Numbered from the stretch's first letter, positions 26,224 through 34,943 are shown. The stretch is 34,943 nucleotides of DNA from an uncultured Dorea sp. (GCA_947063855.1 CAMSTW010000035.1:1-34943), one strand, 5' to 3'. Translations and numbers: made by a program. The notes: generated by a model not told the origin, from the sequence alone.

Positions 26224-27108
26224 ATGGAGCAGCGTATAAGCAGATTTATGGAGAGATTTATTGCCGGGTGGTATTTCCCGGAGATCCGGATTACAGATGT
26301 GGTGGAGGTATTGATACTGACAGTCCTGATCTATGAGATCATGGTATGGATCAAGAATACGAAAGCATGGATGCTGTTGAAAGGAATCATCGTACTTGCT
26401 GTATTCATTCTGATAGCCACCATATTCAAGATGCATACGATTCTGTATATTGTTAAGAATTGTGTGACTGCCATAGCTACTATGGCGATCGTAGTCTTCC
26501 AGCCGGAGCTTCGAAGAGCCCTGGAGAAGCTGGGCGAGAAGCAGTTCCTTACGTCTATGGTGCCTTTCGAGACAGGGCGTGAGACGGCAAGGTTCAGTGA
26601 AGAGACAAGAGAGAGCATGATTGATGCCGCATATGCCATGGGGAAGGTGAAGACAGGAGCGCTGATCGTGGTAGAACAGGCGATTCGTCTTACGGAGTAT
26701 GAGAGTACAGGGATCCGGATGGACTGTCTCGTGTCCAGCCAGGTACTGATCAATATATTCGAACACAATACACCGCTGCATGACGGCGCGATCATTGTCA
26801 GGGGAGACAGGATCGTGTCAGCGACATGTTATCTGCCGCTTTCTGATAACATGAGGATCAGCAAGGCGCTTGGAACCAGGCACCGCGCGGCGCTTGGGAT
26901 GAGCGAGGTGAGTGACGCCCTGATCATCGTGGTATCGGAGGAGACAGGCGCGGTATCCGTAGCGCAGGGCGGCATGCTCTACAGGAATATCAACGAGAAG
27001 GAACTGCGGGAGAAGCTTGAGCGTATCCAGGAACGGCGGGTAGAGAGCGGCAGACTGACAGCATTATGGAAAGGAAGGCGTAAGAATGAGAAGAAGACTG
27101 ACAGATAA
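26224..27108 (+). CDS. cdaA: Diadenylate cyclase CdaA
   Basis: 294 residues, strong ribosome site AAAAAGGAGGTGA. N-terminal hydrophobic segments (about 25-95) anchor the enzyme in the membrane, then a short coiled linker leads to the DisA_N diadenylate cyclase domain. Catalytic DGA is at 187-189 (PLHDGAIIV) and RHR at 219-221 (LGTRHRAALG). CdaA joins two ATP into cyclic-di-AMP, which controls potassium and osmolyte uptake and cell-wall homeostasis. It overlaps cdaR by 23 bp, the usual pairing with its regulator. In Bacillus, glmM follows; here an HPr-like gene does. Confidence 0.97.
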   Translation: MEQRISRFMERFIAGWYFPEIRITDVVEVLILTVLIYEIMVWIKNTKAWMLLKGIIVLAVFILIATIFKMHTILYIVKNCVTAIATMAIVVFQPELRRALEKLGEKQFLTSMVPFETGRETARFSEETRESMIDAAYAMGKVKTGALIVVEQAIRLTEYESTGIRMDCLVSSQVLINIFEHNTPLHDGAIIVRGDRIVSATCYLPLSDNMRISKALGTRHRAALGMSEVSDALIIVVSEETGAVSVAQGGMLYRNINEKELREKLERIQERRVESGRLTALWKGRRKNEKKTDR

Positions 27109-28366
27109 TCTGGGTCTTAAGATATTAGCCTTCTTTATTGCAGTCTTTATGTGGCTCATTGTGGTTAATATTGACGATCCGGTAACAGAGGATGTATATA
27201 ACGGGATTCCGGTGAGTGTGATAAATGAGGAGATAGTGACTTCAACGAACCGGACCTATCAGGTTGTGGACAATACCAGAGAAGTGAGTGTGACGGTCAG
27301 TGCAAAGCGTTCCGTACTGAACAAGATCAAGTCAGGAGATATCGTTGCGATTGCAGATATGAAGGAATTAAGCCTGGGAAGCCAGATCCCGATCGAGGTG
27401 ACGATTCCCGGATTCAGATATGAGAGGGCATACACGCGTCCGTCCAATCTACAGGTGAAGATTGAGGATGAGGCGAAGAATAATTTTCCGATCACCCCCA
27501 CTACGCTTGGGACTGTCAGAGAGGGATTCATGCTTGGTGAGCTGAAGGCGAACCCGGAGAAGGTCACCTTGCGCGGTCCGGAATCTGTGATCAACAGTAT
27601 CAGCAGGGTTGTGGCAGAGGCAGATGTGTCAGGTTTGTCTGAGAATGCGGATATAGAGGCAAGACTGATATTATATGATGCGAACAATAATGTGATCGAC
27701 CAGACGCTTCTGGCGAATAACCTTGGAAAAGAGGGCGTGAGTGTAGAGGTTACGCTGTATGAGATCAAGAATGTCCCGGTGAAGCCGGACACCTCTATGA
27801 TCACTGCGGCGAAGGGTTACAAGATTAGTGCGGTCAATGTTGAGCCGCGGGAGATCAGTGTGACGGGAGACGAGGAGGATCTTGATAATCTGGATGAGAT
27901 CAGGATTCCTGCGGAGGATCTCAGGATTGAAGATCTGACGGAGAGAACGGAGAGGGTGGTCGAGGTATCATCCTATCTTCCGGACGGAGTGTCGCTGGTT
28001 GATGAGAACGCCGACAGTGTGGTGGTGTCAGTATCCATTGAACAGCCGGGAGTACAGAATTATGAGGTCTCGACGAGTTCTATCACGGTGAACAACCTTT
28101 CAGAGAATCTGGAGATCAGTTACGGCGCAGTGGTGGATCTGGAGATTCAGGTGAGAGGACCGGAGGAAGTGCTGAAGGTATTTTCAACCGCCAGAAAGGT
28201 AAGCATTGATCTGAAGAACTATTCGGCGCCCGGGACCTATGTCGTTCCGGTTGCGGTTGAACTTCCGGAGGGCTGTACACTGGTCAATCATGTGGAAGTA
28301 GAGGTTATATTAGAGAAAAGGACAGAGGATGAGGAAGAAGAAATAGACGGAGGAAATTATGGTTAA
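27086..28366 (+). CDS. cdaR: CdaR (YbbR-domain) regulator of CdaA
   Basis: 426 residues. One N-terminal transmembrane segment (LGLKILAFFIAVFMWLIVVN), then an extracytoplasmic array of YbbR repeats. Recurrent features are 'VTLRGPESVINSI', 'ISVTGDEEDLDNL' and 'LEIQVRGPEEVLKVF', each a strand followed by a conserved G(P/D) turn; about four repeats. CdaR binds CdaA in the membrane and adjusts its activity. The start overlaps the cdaA end, and the stop overlaps the HPr-like gene. The acidic C-terminal tail (KRTEDEEEEIDGGNYG) is unremarkable. Confidence 0.93.
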   Translation: MRRRLTDNLGLKILAFFIAVFMWLIVVNIDDPVTEDVYNGIPVSVINEEIVTSTNRTYQVVDNTREVSVTVSAKRSVLNKIKSGDIVAIADMKELSLGSQIPIEVTIPGFRYERAYTRPSNLQVKIEDEAKNNFPITPTTLGTVREGFMLGELKANPEKVTLRGPESVINSISRVVAEADVSGLSENADIEARLILYDANNNVIDQTLLANNLGKEGVSVEVTLYEIKNVPVKPDTSMITAAKGYKISAVNVEPREISVTGDEEDLDNLDEIRIPAEDLRIEDLTERTERVVEVSSYLPDGVSLVDENADSVVVSVSIEQPGVQNYEVSTSSITVNNLSENLEISYGAVVDLEIQVRGPEEVLKVFSTARKVSIDLKNYSAPGTYVVPVAVELPEGCTLVNHVEVEVILEKRTEDEEEEIDGGNYG

Positions 28367-28622
28367 ACAAAAAGTTACGATTACGAATCCAACCGGATTA
28401 CATCTCAGACCAGCAGGTATCTTCTGTAATACGGCCAGCAGTTTCAAATGCAAGGTGACGTTCGAGTATGACAATACGACTGCCAATGCAAAAAGTGTCC
28501 TGAGTGTCCTTGGGGCCTGCATCAAAAAGGGAGATGAGATTGAGTTAGTCTGTGAGGGTGAGGATGAAGAGGAAGCCTTAAGAGAGATGATTGCTGCGGT
28601 TGAAGGCGGATTAGGAGAATAG
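28359..28622 (+). CDS. HPr-family phosphocarrier protein
   Basis: 87 residues, full HPr length. Active-site H15 and R17 are in GLHLRPAG, and the regulatory serine S46 is in NAKSVLSVLG, so both the PEP-dependent and the HPr-kinase sites are kept. It could be the sugar-transport HPr (PtsH) or a Crh/NPr-like relative; no ptsI follows. It overlaps cdaR by 8 bp, so its synthesis is tied to the cyclic-di-AMP operon. It ends before a bidirectional terminator. Confidence 0.92.
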   Translation: MVKQKVTITNPTGLHLRPAGIFCNTASSFKCKVTFEYDNTTANAKSVLSVLGACIKKGDEIELVCEGEDEEEALREMIAAVEGGLGE

Positions 28623-28642
28623 ACAGAGAATAGACAGAGAAA

Positions 28643-28685
28643 AGAAAGAGGCCTGCCGGTGAATATCGGTTCAGCCTCTTTTCTT
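28643..28685. terminator. Bidirectional intrinsic terminator
   Basis: AAGAGGC and GCCTCTT arms around 28645-28680, with an inner CCG/CGG pair, are flanked by A-rich sequence on the left and a T-run on the right. It serves the HPr-like gene on plus and the debranching enzyme on minus, which converge here. Confidence 0.75.
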
Positions 28686-28695
28686 TTTAAGACAT

Positions 28696-30846
28696 CTATT
28701 GTCCGACGAGTACAATCACACTTCTCTGACGTACCAGTACGGTATTGTCATTCAGCGGCGTGGTCTCCTGCTGTTCCTGCCATGTATCCGCCTCAATCTG
28801 CCAGAACATGGAGCTTGGAAGCTTAGGCAGGGTAACCGTTACATCTTCCCAGTAAGCATTGGAAGCGATATAGATCACCTCCGGCCCCAGGCCCTGTTCC
28901 TGGCCTGCGAACATCACTCCTACATACCGGTCATAGCTTGAGAAATGACTGCACCAGGGGTTCACGCCGTGAAAACTCACGTCGGGAAAGCCAAAGCCCC
29001 CGTTGCTGATATTGGTACGCACTAACCGGTGTTCTTTGCGGAACCGGATCATATGCTGGAAGAACCGGAACATCCCGCGGTTCTTTTCAAGCAGGGTCCA
29101 GTCAAGCCATGAGGTAATATTGTCCTGGCAGTAGGCATTATTGTTGCCGAACTGCGTGTTGCAGAATTCATCGCCGGCAAGAAACATCGGAATTCCGCGG
29201 CTGCACATGAGGATGGCAAATGCATTGCGGATCATCCGGTATCTTAAGGACAGGACTGCAGGGTCGTCGGTATCTCCTTCCACACCGCAGTTCCAGCTGG
29301 AATTATCATTGGATCCGTCCGTGTTGTCCCACCCGTTCTTCTCGTTGTGCTTAACATTGTATGAAAAGAGGTCGTACATCGTAAAGCCGTCATGGCAGGT
29401 TATGAAATTGACAGAAGCATTCTCACGCTTGTTTACCTCATAGATATCCCTGGAGCCGACCATACGCAGAGCGGCCGTCTGGGCCATCCCCTCGTCGCCC
29501 TTAAGATAACGGCGCATATCGTCCCGGTATCTGCCGTTCCATTCCGCCCAGCGGTTCCAGGATGGGAAAGTGCCCACCTGGTAGAGACCGTCGGCATCCC
29601 AGGCCTCTGCGATAAGCTTCACGTCGCCCAGGATCGGGTCAAAAGCAAGAGCCTGCAGAAGCGGCGGCTTGTTCATAGGAGAGCCATCCTCGTTACGGCC
29701 AAGGATGGAAGCAAGATCGAAACGGAAGCCGTTCACACGATATGTATTCACCCAGTACCGGAGACAGTCAAGGATCATCTGGCGGACAATCGGATGGTTG
29801 CAGTTCAGGGAATTGCCGCATCCGCTGAAATTATAATAATACCCTTCCGGGGTCAGGAGATAATAGATGTTGTTGTCAAATCCCTTGAAAGAGAAGAACG
29901 GGCCGTTCTCATTCCCCTCCGCCGTGTGGTTAAATACTACGTCCAGATAGACTTCAATGCCGTGCTGGTTGAACACCTGTATCAGATTCTTCAGTTCATT
30001 GCCCTCCCGGTTATATTCCTTGCTTGCAGAATAGCTGGTATTGGGCGCGAAGAAACTTACGGTGTTATAGCCCCAGTAATTATAGAGCTCCTGGCCGTCT
30101 ACCATCCTGTAATCCTGCATCTCATCGAATTCGAAGATCGGCATCAGTTCCACGACGTTGACGCCCAGTTCCAGAAGATGAGGAAGCTTCTCAAGCAGAC
30201 CGGCGAAGGTTCCCGGATGCTCCACCCCGGAGGAATCATGCTTTGTAAATCCGCGGACATGCAGTTCGTATATGATCAGATCCTCGGTGGGAAGCAGCGG
30301 CGGAGCCATATTCCCCCAGTCAAAATCGTCCTTCACAACACGGGCCTTGTAGTGCTGTCCGCGGGGGGAGGAATCGCCCCACTTGCTCTGGCCTGTGACA
30401 GCCCTGGCGTATGGGTCGAGAAGGTACTTGTTCTTATTGAAGATCAGGCCCTTCTTGGGTTCATGGGGGCCGTCCACCCGATAGGCGTATTCAAATTCCT
30501 CGATGTTCAGCTTGAACACGATCATGGAATATACATTGCCGATCCGGTAGTGATCCGGAAACGGGAGCACAGCAAAAGGCTTCTCTTCCGTCCGGTGGAA
30601 CAGAAGCAGTTCGATAGAGGTCGCTCCATGTGAATGCACGGTAAAATTCACACCGCCGGGAATGGCGGTGGCCCCGTTGATCTCATAGAAACCGGGGCGT
30701 ACCTCAAAGCCGCTGATGTAATCGAGCGGTACCAGATGGATGGTACGGGGAAGACTGATCTTGTTAATCTTTCCGTCCTCTTCCCCGGACTGTGGGGGAT
30801 ATGGTGTTTTGGTAGTTTCATCTTTAACAATTCCGTTGTCGTTCAT
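28696..30846 (-). CDS. glgX: Glycogen-debranching enzyme (isoamylase/GlgX type)
   Basis: The chosen start is the ATG whose first base is 30846, preceded on the minus strand by AGGAGGC; 716 residues. An N-terminal CBM48-like domain (FTVHSHGATSIELLLFHR) is followed by the GH13 barrel. Conserved regions: DVVFNHT at 302-308, GFRFDLA with nucleophile D377, AEAWD with acid E414, and TCHDGF with D486. These fit isoamylase, GlgX and type I pullulanase; YNWGY-type pullulanase signatures were not relied on. The enzyme hydrolyses alpha-1,6 branches of glycogen or starch-like glucans. It is cytoplasmic, with no signal peptide. It is the only minus-strand gene here and is divergent from purA. Confidence 0.9.
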   Translation of the reverse strand: MNDNGIVKDETTKTPYPPQSGEEDGKINKISLPRTIHLVPLDYISGFEVRPGFYEINGATAIPGGVNFTVHSHGATSIELLLFHRTEEKPFAVLPFPDHYRIGNVYSMIVFKLNIEEFEYAYRVDGPHEPKKGLIFNKNKYLLDPYARAVTGQSKWGDSSPRGQHYKARVVKDDFDWGNMAPPLLPTEDLIIYELHVRGFTKHDSSGVEHPGTFAGLLEKLPHLLELGVNVVELMPIFEFDEMQDYRMVDGQELYNYWGYNTVSFFAPNTSYSASKEYNREGNELKNLIQVFNQHGIEVYLDVVFNHTAEGNENGPFFSFKGFDNNIYYLLTPEGYYYNFSGCGNSLNCNHPIVRQMILDCLRYWVNTYRVNGFRFDLASILGRNEDGSPMNKPPLLQALAFDPILGDVKLIAEAWDADGLYQVGTFPSWNRWAEWNGRYRDDMRRYLKGDEGMAQTAALRMVGSRDIYEVNKRENASVNFITCHDGFTMYDLFSYNVKHNEKNGWDNTDGSNDNSSWNCGVEGDTDDPAVLSLRYRMIRNAFAILMCSRGIPMFLAGDEFCNTQFGNNNAYCQDNITSWLDWTLLEKNRGMFRFFQHMIRFRKEHRLVRTNISNGGFGFPDVSFHGVNPWCSHFSSYDRYVGVMFAGQEQGLGPEVIYIASNAYWEDVTVTLPKLPSSMFWQIEADTWQEQQETTPLNDNTVLVRQRSVIVLVGQ

Positions 30847-30953
30847 ATTATGCCTCCTGGAAAGAAATGGGTGGATTTTTGGATAAAATATACAAAAACC
30901 TACTGCTAATATATCGGCAATTTGTCTGAAAATCATAAGAGATGAAAATGCAT

Positions 30954-30982
30954 TTTACTTAGAGAGAAAAATATAGTATAAT
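30954..30982 (+). promoter_or_regulatory. purA promoter
   Basis: The -35 is TTTACT (30954-30959), 17-bp spacer, -10 TATAAT (30977-30982). It lies about 54 bp before the purA ATG. No purine riboswitch or PurR-box pair was recognised in the short leader. Confidence 0.65.
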
Positions 30983-31035
30983 GCTAAGTGGTTTAGAAGA
31001 ATTGTGAGTTATTTCATAACGCAGGAGGAATTAAT

Positions 31036-32319
31036 ATGGTAAGAGCAGTAGTTGGTGCCAATTGGGGAGATGAAGGAAAGGGGAAGATTACAGATATGCT
31101 GGCCAAGCGGGCAGACATCATTGTAAGATTTCAAGGAGGAGCAAATGCAGGACATACCATTATCAATGACTATGGCAAATTCGCGCTGCACACCTTGCCT
31201 TCCGGCGTATTTTACAATCATACAACCAGCATTATCGGGAATGGCGTAGCGCTGGATGTTCCGGTGCTGTTTAAGGAGATCCAGTCGATCGTCGACAGAG
31301 GCGTCCCCATGCCGAAGATACTGGTATCAGACCGGGCACAGATGGTAATGTCCTATCATAAGAATTTTGACGCATATGAGGAAGAACGGCTGGGCGGCAA
31401 GTCATTTGGTTCTACGAAGTCCGGGATCGCCCCGTTCTATTCTGACAAGTATGCGAAGATCGGGTTCCAGGTAAGCGAGCTTTTCGATGATGAGCTGCTT
31501 GGGGAGAAGGTTGTCAGAGTGTGCGAGCAGAAGAATGTGCTGCTTGAGCATCTGTATCATAAGCCTGCCATAAAGCCCGAGGAGCTTTTGGAAGAACTTA
31601 GGGAATATAAGAGGATGATAGAGCCATATGTATGCAATACGGCGCTTTTCCTCCACAATGCATTGAAGGAAGGGAAGGATGTTCTGCTGGAAGGACAGCT
31701 TGGTTCCCTGAAGGATCCGGATCACGGGATCTATCCGATGGTAACGTCCTCCTCCACGCTGGCGGCTTACGGTGCGATCGGGGCAGGTATCCCGCCTTAT
31801 TCCATCGAGAAGGTGATCACCGTATGCAAGGCTTATTCCAGCGCGGTAGGTGCGGGAGCTTTTGTAAGCGAGATCTTCGGCGGGGAGGCGGATGAGCTGA
31901 GGAACCGCGGAGGAGACGGCGGAGAGTTTGGCGCGACGACAGGGCGTCCGAGAAGAGTAGGCTGGTTTGACTGTGTCGCGTCCAAGTATGGATGCAGGAT
32001 GCAGGGGACGACGGATGTTGCGTTCACGGTGCTTGATGTCCTGGGGTATCTGGATGAGATACCGGTATGCACAGGCTACGAGATTGACGGCGAGGTTACG
32101 ACAGATTTCCCTGTCACACATTTCCTTGAGAAAGCGAAGCCGGTGCTTAAGAAGCTTCCGGGATGGAAGTGTGATATCCGCGGGATCAGGACATATGAGG
32201 AGCTTCCTGAGAACTGCCGCAAGTATATCGAGTTTGTGGAGGAACAGATCGGATATCCGATCACGATGGTTTCCAACGGACCGGGAAGAGATGACATTAT
32301 CTACCGGAAGTCAATATAA
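31036..32319 (+). CDS. purA: Adenylosuccinate synthetase
   Basis: 427 residues, ribosome site CAGGAGGAA. It contains the GTP/IMP-binding motif GANWGDEGKGK at the N-terminus, GGANAGHTI with the catalytic His, STKSGIAPFYSDK, and ATTGRPRRVGWFD. The enzyme joins IMP and aspartate using GTP in AMP synthesis. The segment EGQLGSLKDPDHGIYPMVTS differs from the EGAQGxLLDIDHGTYPFVTS typical of many bacteria; I recall the same form in other Lachnospiraceae, so it is probably a lineage subtype. It is monocistronic by appearance, with asnB following after 413 bp. Confidence 0.96.
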   Translation: MVRAVVGANWGDEGKGKITDMLAKRADIIVRFQGGANAGHTIINDYGKFALHTLPSGVFYNHTTSIIGNGVALDVPVLFKEIQSIVDRGVPMPKILVSDRAQMVMSYHKNFDAYEEERLGGKSFGSTKSGIAPFYSDKYAKIGFQVSELFDDELLGEKVVRVCEQKNVLLEHLYHKPAIKPEELLEELREYKRMIEPYVCNTALFLHNALKEGKDVLLEGQLGSLKDPDHGIYPMVTSSSTLAAYGAIGAGIPPYSIEKVITVCKAYSSAVGAGAFVSEIFGGEADELRNRGGDGGEFGATTGRPRRVGWFDCVASKYGCRMQGTTDVAFTVLDVLGYLDEIPVCTGYEIDGEVTTDFPVTHFLEKAKPVLKKLPGWKCDIRGIRTYEELPENCRKYIEFVEEQIGYPITMVSNGPGRDDIIYRKSI

Positions 32320-32732
32320 TAAATTTCATTTATCAATCAGAACAGGGACAAGGAGGTCTTTGTCTGGTTTCCAGCTGTCCGTTGACGGCGGTCCTCTTTT
32401 AGGGCGACAAAGGAGCGGCCGCTGTCAGCTGTAGCTGCAGGTCTGAATATCATATCTGAATACGGAGGTCCTGTGGATAGCAGTGTCGATGTCCTGGCGG
32501 ATGAGCGGCGCGTTGAGCTGACAGAGGACAGGCTGTAATATATTTTATCGATAATTTTCACATACTTACAGATATTAGAGGAATACTTTTGAGAAAATAA
32601 GCAGATAAGGCAGATGCTGCATAGCCTTTGAAAAAATGAGCAGATGGGGCATGCGTATATGCAGCGGATCTATCAATGTAATAATTAGATTCCAGGAATA
32701 AGGAATACGTTAAAAAGAGGAGTGATAAATAT
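32320..32732. other. purA-asnB intergenic region with possible gene remnant and tandem repeat
   Basis: This 413-bp gap has no intact gene. In frame 1 a stretch about 32386-32538 reads RATKERPLSAVAAGLNI...DVLADERRVELTEDRL and ends in TAA, but it lacks a convincing start, so it may be the tail of a decayed gene. Near 32586-32665 two imperfect copies of a unit of about 40 bp begin CTTTTGAGAAAATAAGCAGA and CTTTGAAAAAATGAGCAGA. No T-box motif was found before asnB. The asnB ribosome site is AAAGAGGAGTG. Confidence 0.45.
32586..32667. repeat. Imperfect tandem duplication in the asnB leader
   Basis: Unit 1 starts at 32586 and unit 2 at 32626. They share (C)TTTGA(G/A)AAAAT(A/G)AGCAGAT(A/G)(A/G)GGCA and a following ATGC/TGCA segment. 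Copies differ at several positions, so the duplication is not recent. Confidence 0.55.
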
Positions 32733-34568
32733 ATGTGTGGAATTTGCGGAATAATTGGTGAGACGAAGGAGAAGGAAGAAGTTCTGAAACGGATGATGAA
32801 GAAGATGGAGCATCGCGGCCCTGACGGCGGGGATACCTATGTTGGCGACGGTGCGATGCTTGGTTTCCGCCGGTTAAGTATCATTGATCTGGATGCGGGG
32901 ATGCAGCCGATGTACAATGAGGACAAGAGTATGGTGCTGGTCTTTAACGGCGAGATCTATAATTATCAGGCTCTCAGGAAGATGTTAAAGGAGCAGGGAC
33001 ACAAGTTTCGGAATGATTCGGATTCGGAGGTGCTTATCCACGGATATGAAGAATTCGGGAAGGATCTCCTGGATAAGCTCCGTGGGATGTTTGGATTCGC
33101 CATCTGGGATGAGAAGAAGCAGGCGCTGTTTGCCGCGCGGGATTATTTTGGGATCAAGCCTTTCTACTATGCACAGATAGGGGATACGCTGGTATTTGCG
33201 TCAGAGATCAAGTGTATCCTGGAGTATCCGGATTATCAGAGAAAGGTGAATGAAAAGGCGTTGGAGCAGTATCTTTCATTCCAGTATTCTGTCCTGCCGG
33301 AGACATTCTTTGAGGGAATCTACCAGTTAATGCCGGGACATTATCTGACCTATGAGCATGGGGAAGTGAAGGTGAGCAGATATTTTGATCCTGCGCTTGA
33401 GCCGGATGCGCACAGGAAGGAGGACGAACTGACAGAGGAGGTCAGGACGGTGATGGAACAGTCGGTACAGAAGCATCTGGTAAGCGACGTGGAGGTCGGA
33501 AGCTTTCTCTCAAGCGGCGTAGATTCCAGTATGATTGCGGCGATGTCAGGGTGCAAGAAGACCTTCACAGTCGGCGTAGAGAATGAAGGAAGCCTGTATA
33601 ATGAGATCACATATGCAAGGAAGCTTGCCGACGAGTTCAAGGTTGAGAACCACAGCAAATTCATCGAGAGGGAGGAGTTTAAGGAGGCTGTGCCGGATGT
33701 GATGTACCATCTGGACGAGCCTCTGGGGGATGCGTCTGCGGTAGCGCTCTATTTCCTTGCGCAGGAGGCGTCTCGGCAGGTTAAGGTGGTTCTGTCGGGT
33801 GAGGGAGCCGATGAGATGTTCGGAGGCTACAACATCTACCGGGAGCCGCTGGCTCTTCGCCCTGTCAGCTGGATTCCCAAGGGGATCAGAAGAAGGATTG
33901 CGGTTCTGGCCCGCCGTCTCCCGGAGCATATGAAGGGAAGAAATTATCTGATACGGGCGGCGTATTCCGTTGACGAGCGGTTTATCGGAAATGCCAATAT
34001 CTTCAGCATGGCGGAGAGAAAGAAGCTTCTTAGGAGGGAGGCGGCGGGGATGTCGCCAAGAAAGCTTTTGAAGGATACCTATAAGAAGGTTGCGCATCTT
34101 CCGGATTCCGACCAGATGCAGTCCATTGATATCCGCTACTGGCTCAGAGGAGACATTCTTCAGAAGGCAGATAAGATGAGTATGGCACATTCGCTGGAAG
34201 TCAGGGTGCCGTTTTTGGATCGGGATGTGTTTGAGACGGCCAGACAGATTCCGTGGAGACTGAAGCTTAAGAAGCATACCACGAAGTATCTTCTGAGGAA
34301 GGTGGCGGCTGATTATCTTCCGGACGCTGTATCGCATAAGAAGAAATTAGGTTTTCCGATTCCCATCCGGAACTGGATTAAGGAGGAGGACTGGTTTGAA
34401 GAGATTAAGGCCATCTTCACGGGAGAAGCGGCGGCAAAGTATTTTCATACAGATTATCTGGTGAAGCTTCTTAACGAGCATAAGGCCGGGAAGAAGGATA
34501 ACAGCAGAAAGATCTGGACCGTATACGCATTCCTTGTATGGCACAGGGTATATTTTGAAGTTTCATAA
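32733..34568 (+). CDS. asnB: Asparagine synthase (glutamine-hydrolysing)
   Basis: 611 residues. The N-terminal class II glutamine amidotransferase domain starts MCGICGIIG, with nucleophile C2 after Met removal, and has HRGPDGG and VFNGEIYNY. The synthetase domain has the PP-loop FLSSGVDSS (258-266) and LSGEGADEMFGGY. The protein makes asparagine from aspartate, ATP and glutamine-derived ammonia. All key residues are present and the length is normal. It is monocistronic by context. Confidence 0.96.
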   Translation: MCGICGIIGETKEKEEVLKRMMKKMEHRGPDGGDTYVGDGAMLGFRRLSIIDLDAGMQPMYNEDKSMVLVFNGEIYNYQALRKMLKEQGHKFRNDSDSEVLIHGYEEFGKDLLDKLRGMFGFAIWDEKKQALFAARDYFGIKPFYYAQIGDTLVFASEIKCILEYPDYQRKVNEKALEQYLSFQYSVLPETFFEGIYQLMPGHYLTYEHGEVKVSRYFDPALEPDAHRKEDELTEEVRTVMEQSVQKHLVSDVEVGSFLSSGVDSSMIAAMSGCKKTFTVGVENEGSLYNEITYARKLADEFKVENHSKFIEREEFKEAVPDVMYHLDEPLGDASAVALYFLAQEASRQVKVVLSGEGADEMFGGYNIYREPLALRPVSWIPKGIRRRIAVLARRLPEHMKGRNYLIRAAYSVDERFIGNANIFSMAERKKLLRREAAGMSPRKLLKDTYKKVAHLPDSDQMQSIDIRYWLRGDILQKADKMSMAHSLEVRVPFLDRDVFETARQIPWRLKLKKHTTKYLLRKVAADYLPDAVSHKKKLGFPIPIRNWIKEEDWFEEIKAIFTGEAAAKYFHTDYLVKLLNEHKAGKKDNSRKIWTVYAFLVWHRVYFEVS

Positions 34569-34889
34569 TTTTTTCCGGTTCCTTAAGAAATACCTAATCT
34601 TTCTTTTAGAATTCAGCCATAACGCTGACACATTTGTCTGATATTCTGATATAGAAGACGCGAAGATCCTTACGGAATGAAATTTTCATATCAGAATATC
34701 GGTCCGGCAGTCATATATGACAGCGCCCGTGCATAGAATAATAAGAGCATTCTGCTTATTATGAGCACAGTGTAACATGTACTTTTGGAGTCTCTTTGCA
34801 CTTCTAAGAGTACATCGTATCAAGATTGCGGGGAAGAAAGGAGATAAAGTGTCACTCCCATGGTATGAACAGGAGAAGGAGGTATTATC
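34569..34889. other. Leader region with three inverted repeats
   Basis: A 321-bp gap. Perfect inverted repeat GATATTCTGATAT (34640-34652)/ATATCAGAATATC (34688-34700); hairpin ATAATAAG (34738-34745)/CTTATTAT (34755-34762); hairpin ATGTACT (34777-34783)/AGTACAT (34809-34815) with partly paired extension. They precede the last gene. A clear terminator for asnB and a clear promoter were not identified. Confidence 0.55.
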
Positions 34890-34943
34890 ATGCAGCAGAG
34901 AAAAGAAACGAACCACACAGAAGTATTGTCAATAGAAGAATAC
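34890..34943 (+). CDS. Start of an unidentified gene, cut by window edge
   Basis: AAGGAGG at 34876-34882 is followed by ATG 34890, and the frame MQQRKETNHTEVLSIEEY is open to the end of the window. Only 18 residues are visible, too few to assign. The strong ribosome site and structured leader support a real gene. Confidence 0.6.
   Translation, partial: MQQRKETNHTEVLSIEEY

Noticed and set aside
29392..30633. Long plus-strand open frame of about 413 codons opposite the debranching enzyme
   Set aside because: It is fully antisense to a gene with intact GH13 catalytic motifs, and its translation has no recognisable domain.
31674..31790. Unusual PurA motif (EGQLGSLKDPDHG) as a sign of lost function
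   Set aside because: Other catalytic motifs are intact, and I recall the same form in many Lachnospiraceae PurA proteins, so it is likely a lineage variant.
32320..32732. T-box riboswitch before asnB
   Set aside because: Asparagine genes often have one, but no AGGGTGGNACCGCG-type antiterminator core or terminator was found here.

Overview
The window looks like a chromosomal stretch from a Gram-positive, low-to-moderate GC anaerobe, most likely a gut Lachnospiraceae-type Clostridia. Pointers are AGGAGG-type ribosome sites with frequent GTG/TTG starts, the operon content (cdaA-cdaR followed by an HPr gene, a ComF gene after recD2), a PurA of the form I associate with this family, a Bacillus-type LexA box before uvrB, and PcfK/PcfJ-type mobile-element genes. 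Species cannot be assigned by eye.

Positions 1-957 hold the 3' part of a macrodomain gene and a membrane-anchored NERD nuclease-like gene. Positions 1011-14973 are accessory DNA, probably part of an integrative element: an RNase A-like toxin-domain protein, small unknown proteins, a PcfK/AcrIIA9-family protein, a DUF7666-like protein, PcfJ, a PP-loop PAPS-reductase-like protein, an LPD11-like protein, then an excisionase and two tandem tyrosine recombinases. No relaxase, type IV secretion gene or replication gene lies here, so the element is partial, decayed, or mobilised by others.

The most striking feature is a duplicated control cassette at 1011-1220 and 11865-12066. Each copy has a promoter inside a perfect 14-bp inverted repeat, followed by about 150 nt of leader with three small hairpins and a strong intrinsic terminator. 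Two of the hairpins differ between copies by compensating base changes. One copy precedes the cargo operon and the other precedes xis-int-int. This suggests an undescribed structured RNA (attenuator or small RNA) that co-regulates cargo and recombination genes.

Positions 15021-34943 are core chromosome: an SOS-controlled uvrB-uvrA pair; mreB-recD2-comF; a cyclic-di-AMP operon (two membrane proteins, cdaA, cdaR, an HPr-family protein); a convergent glycogen-debranching enzyme on the minus strand; purA; asnB; and the first codons of an unidentified gene. Core genes are richer in GC than the recombinase genes, which are clearly AT-rich.
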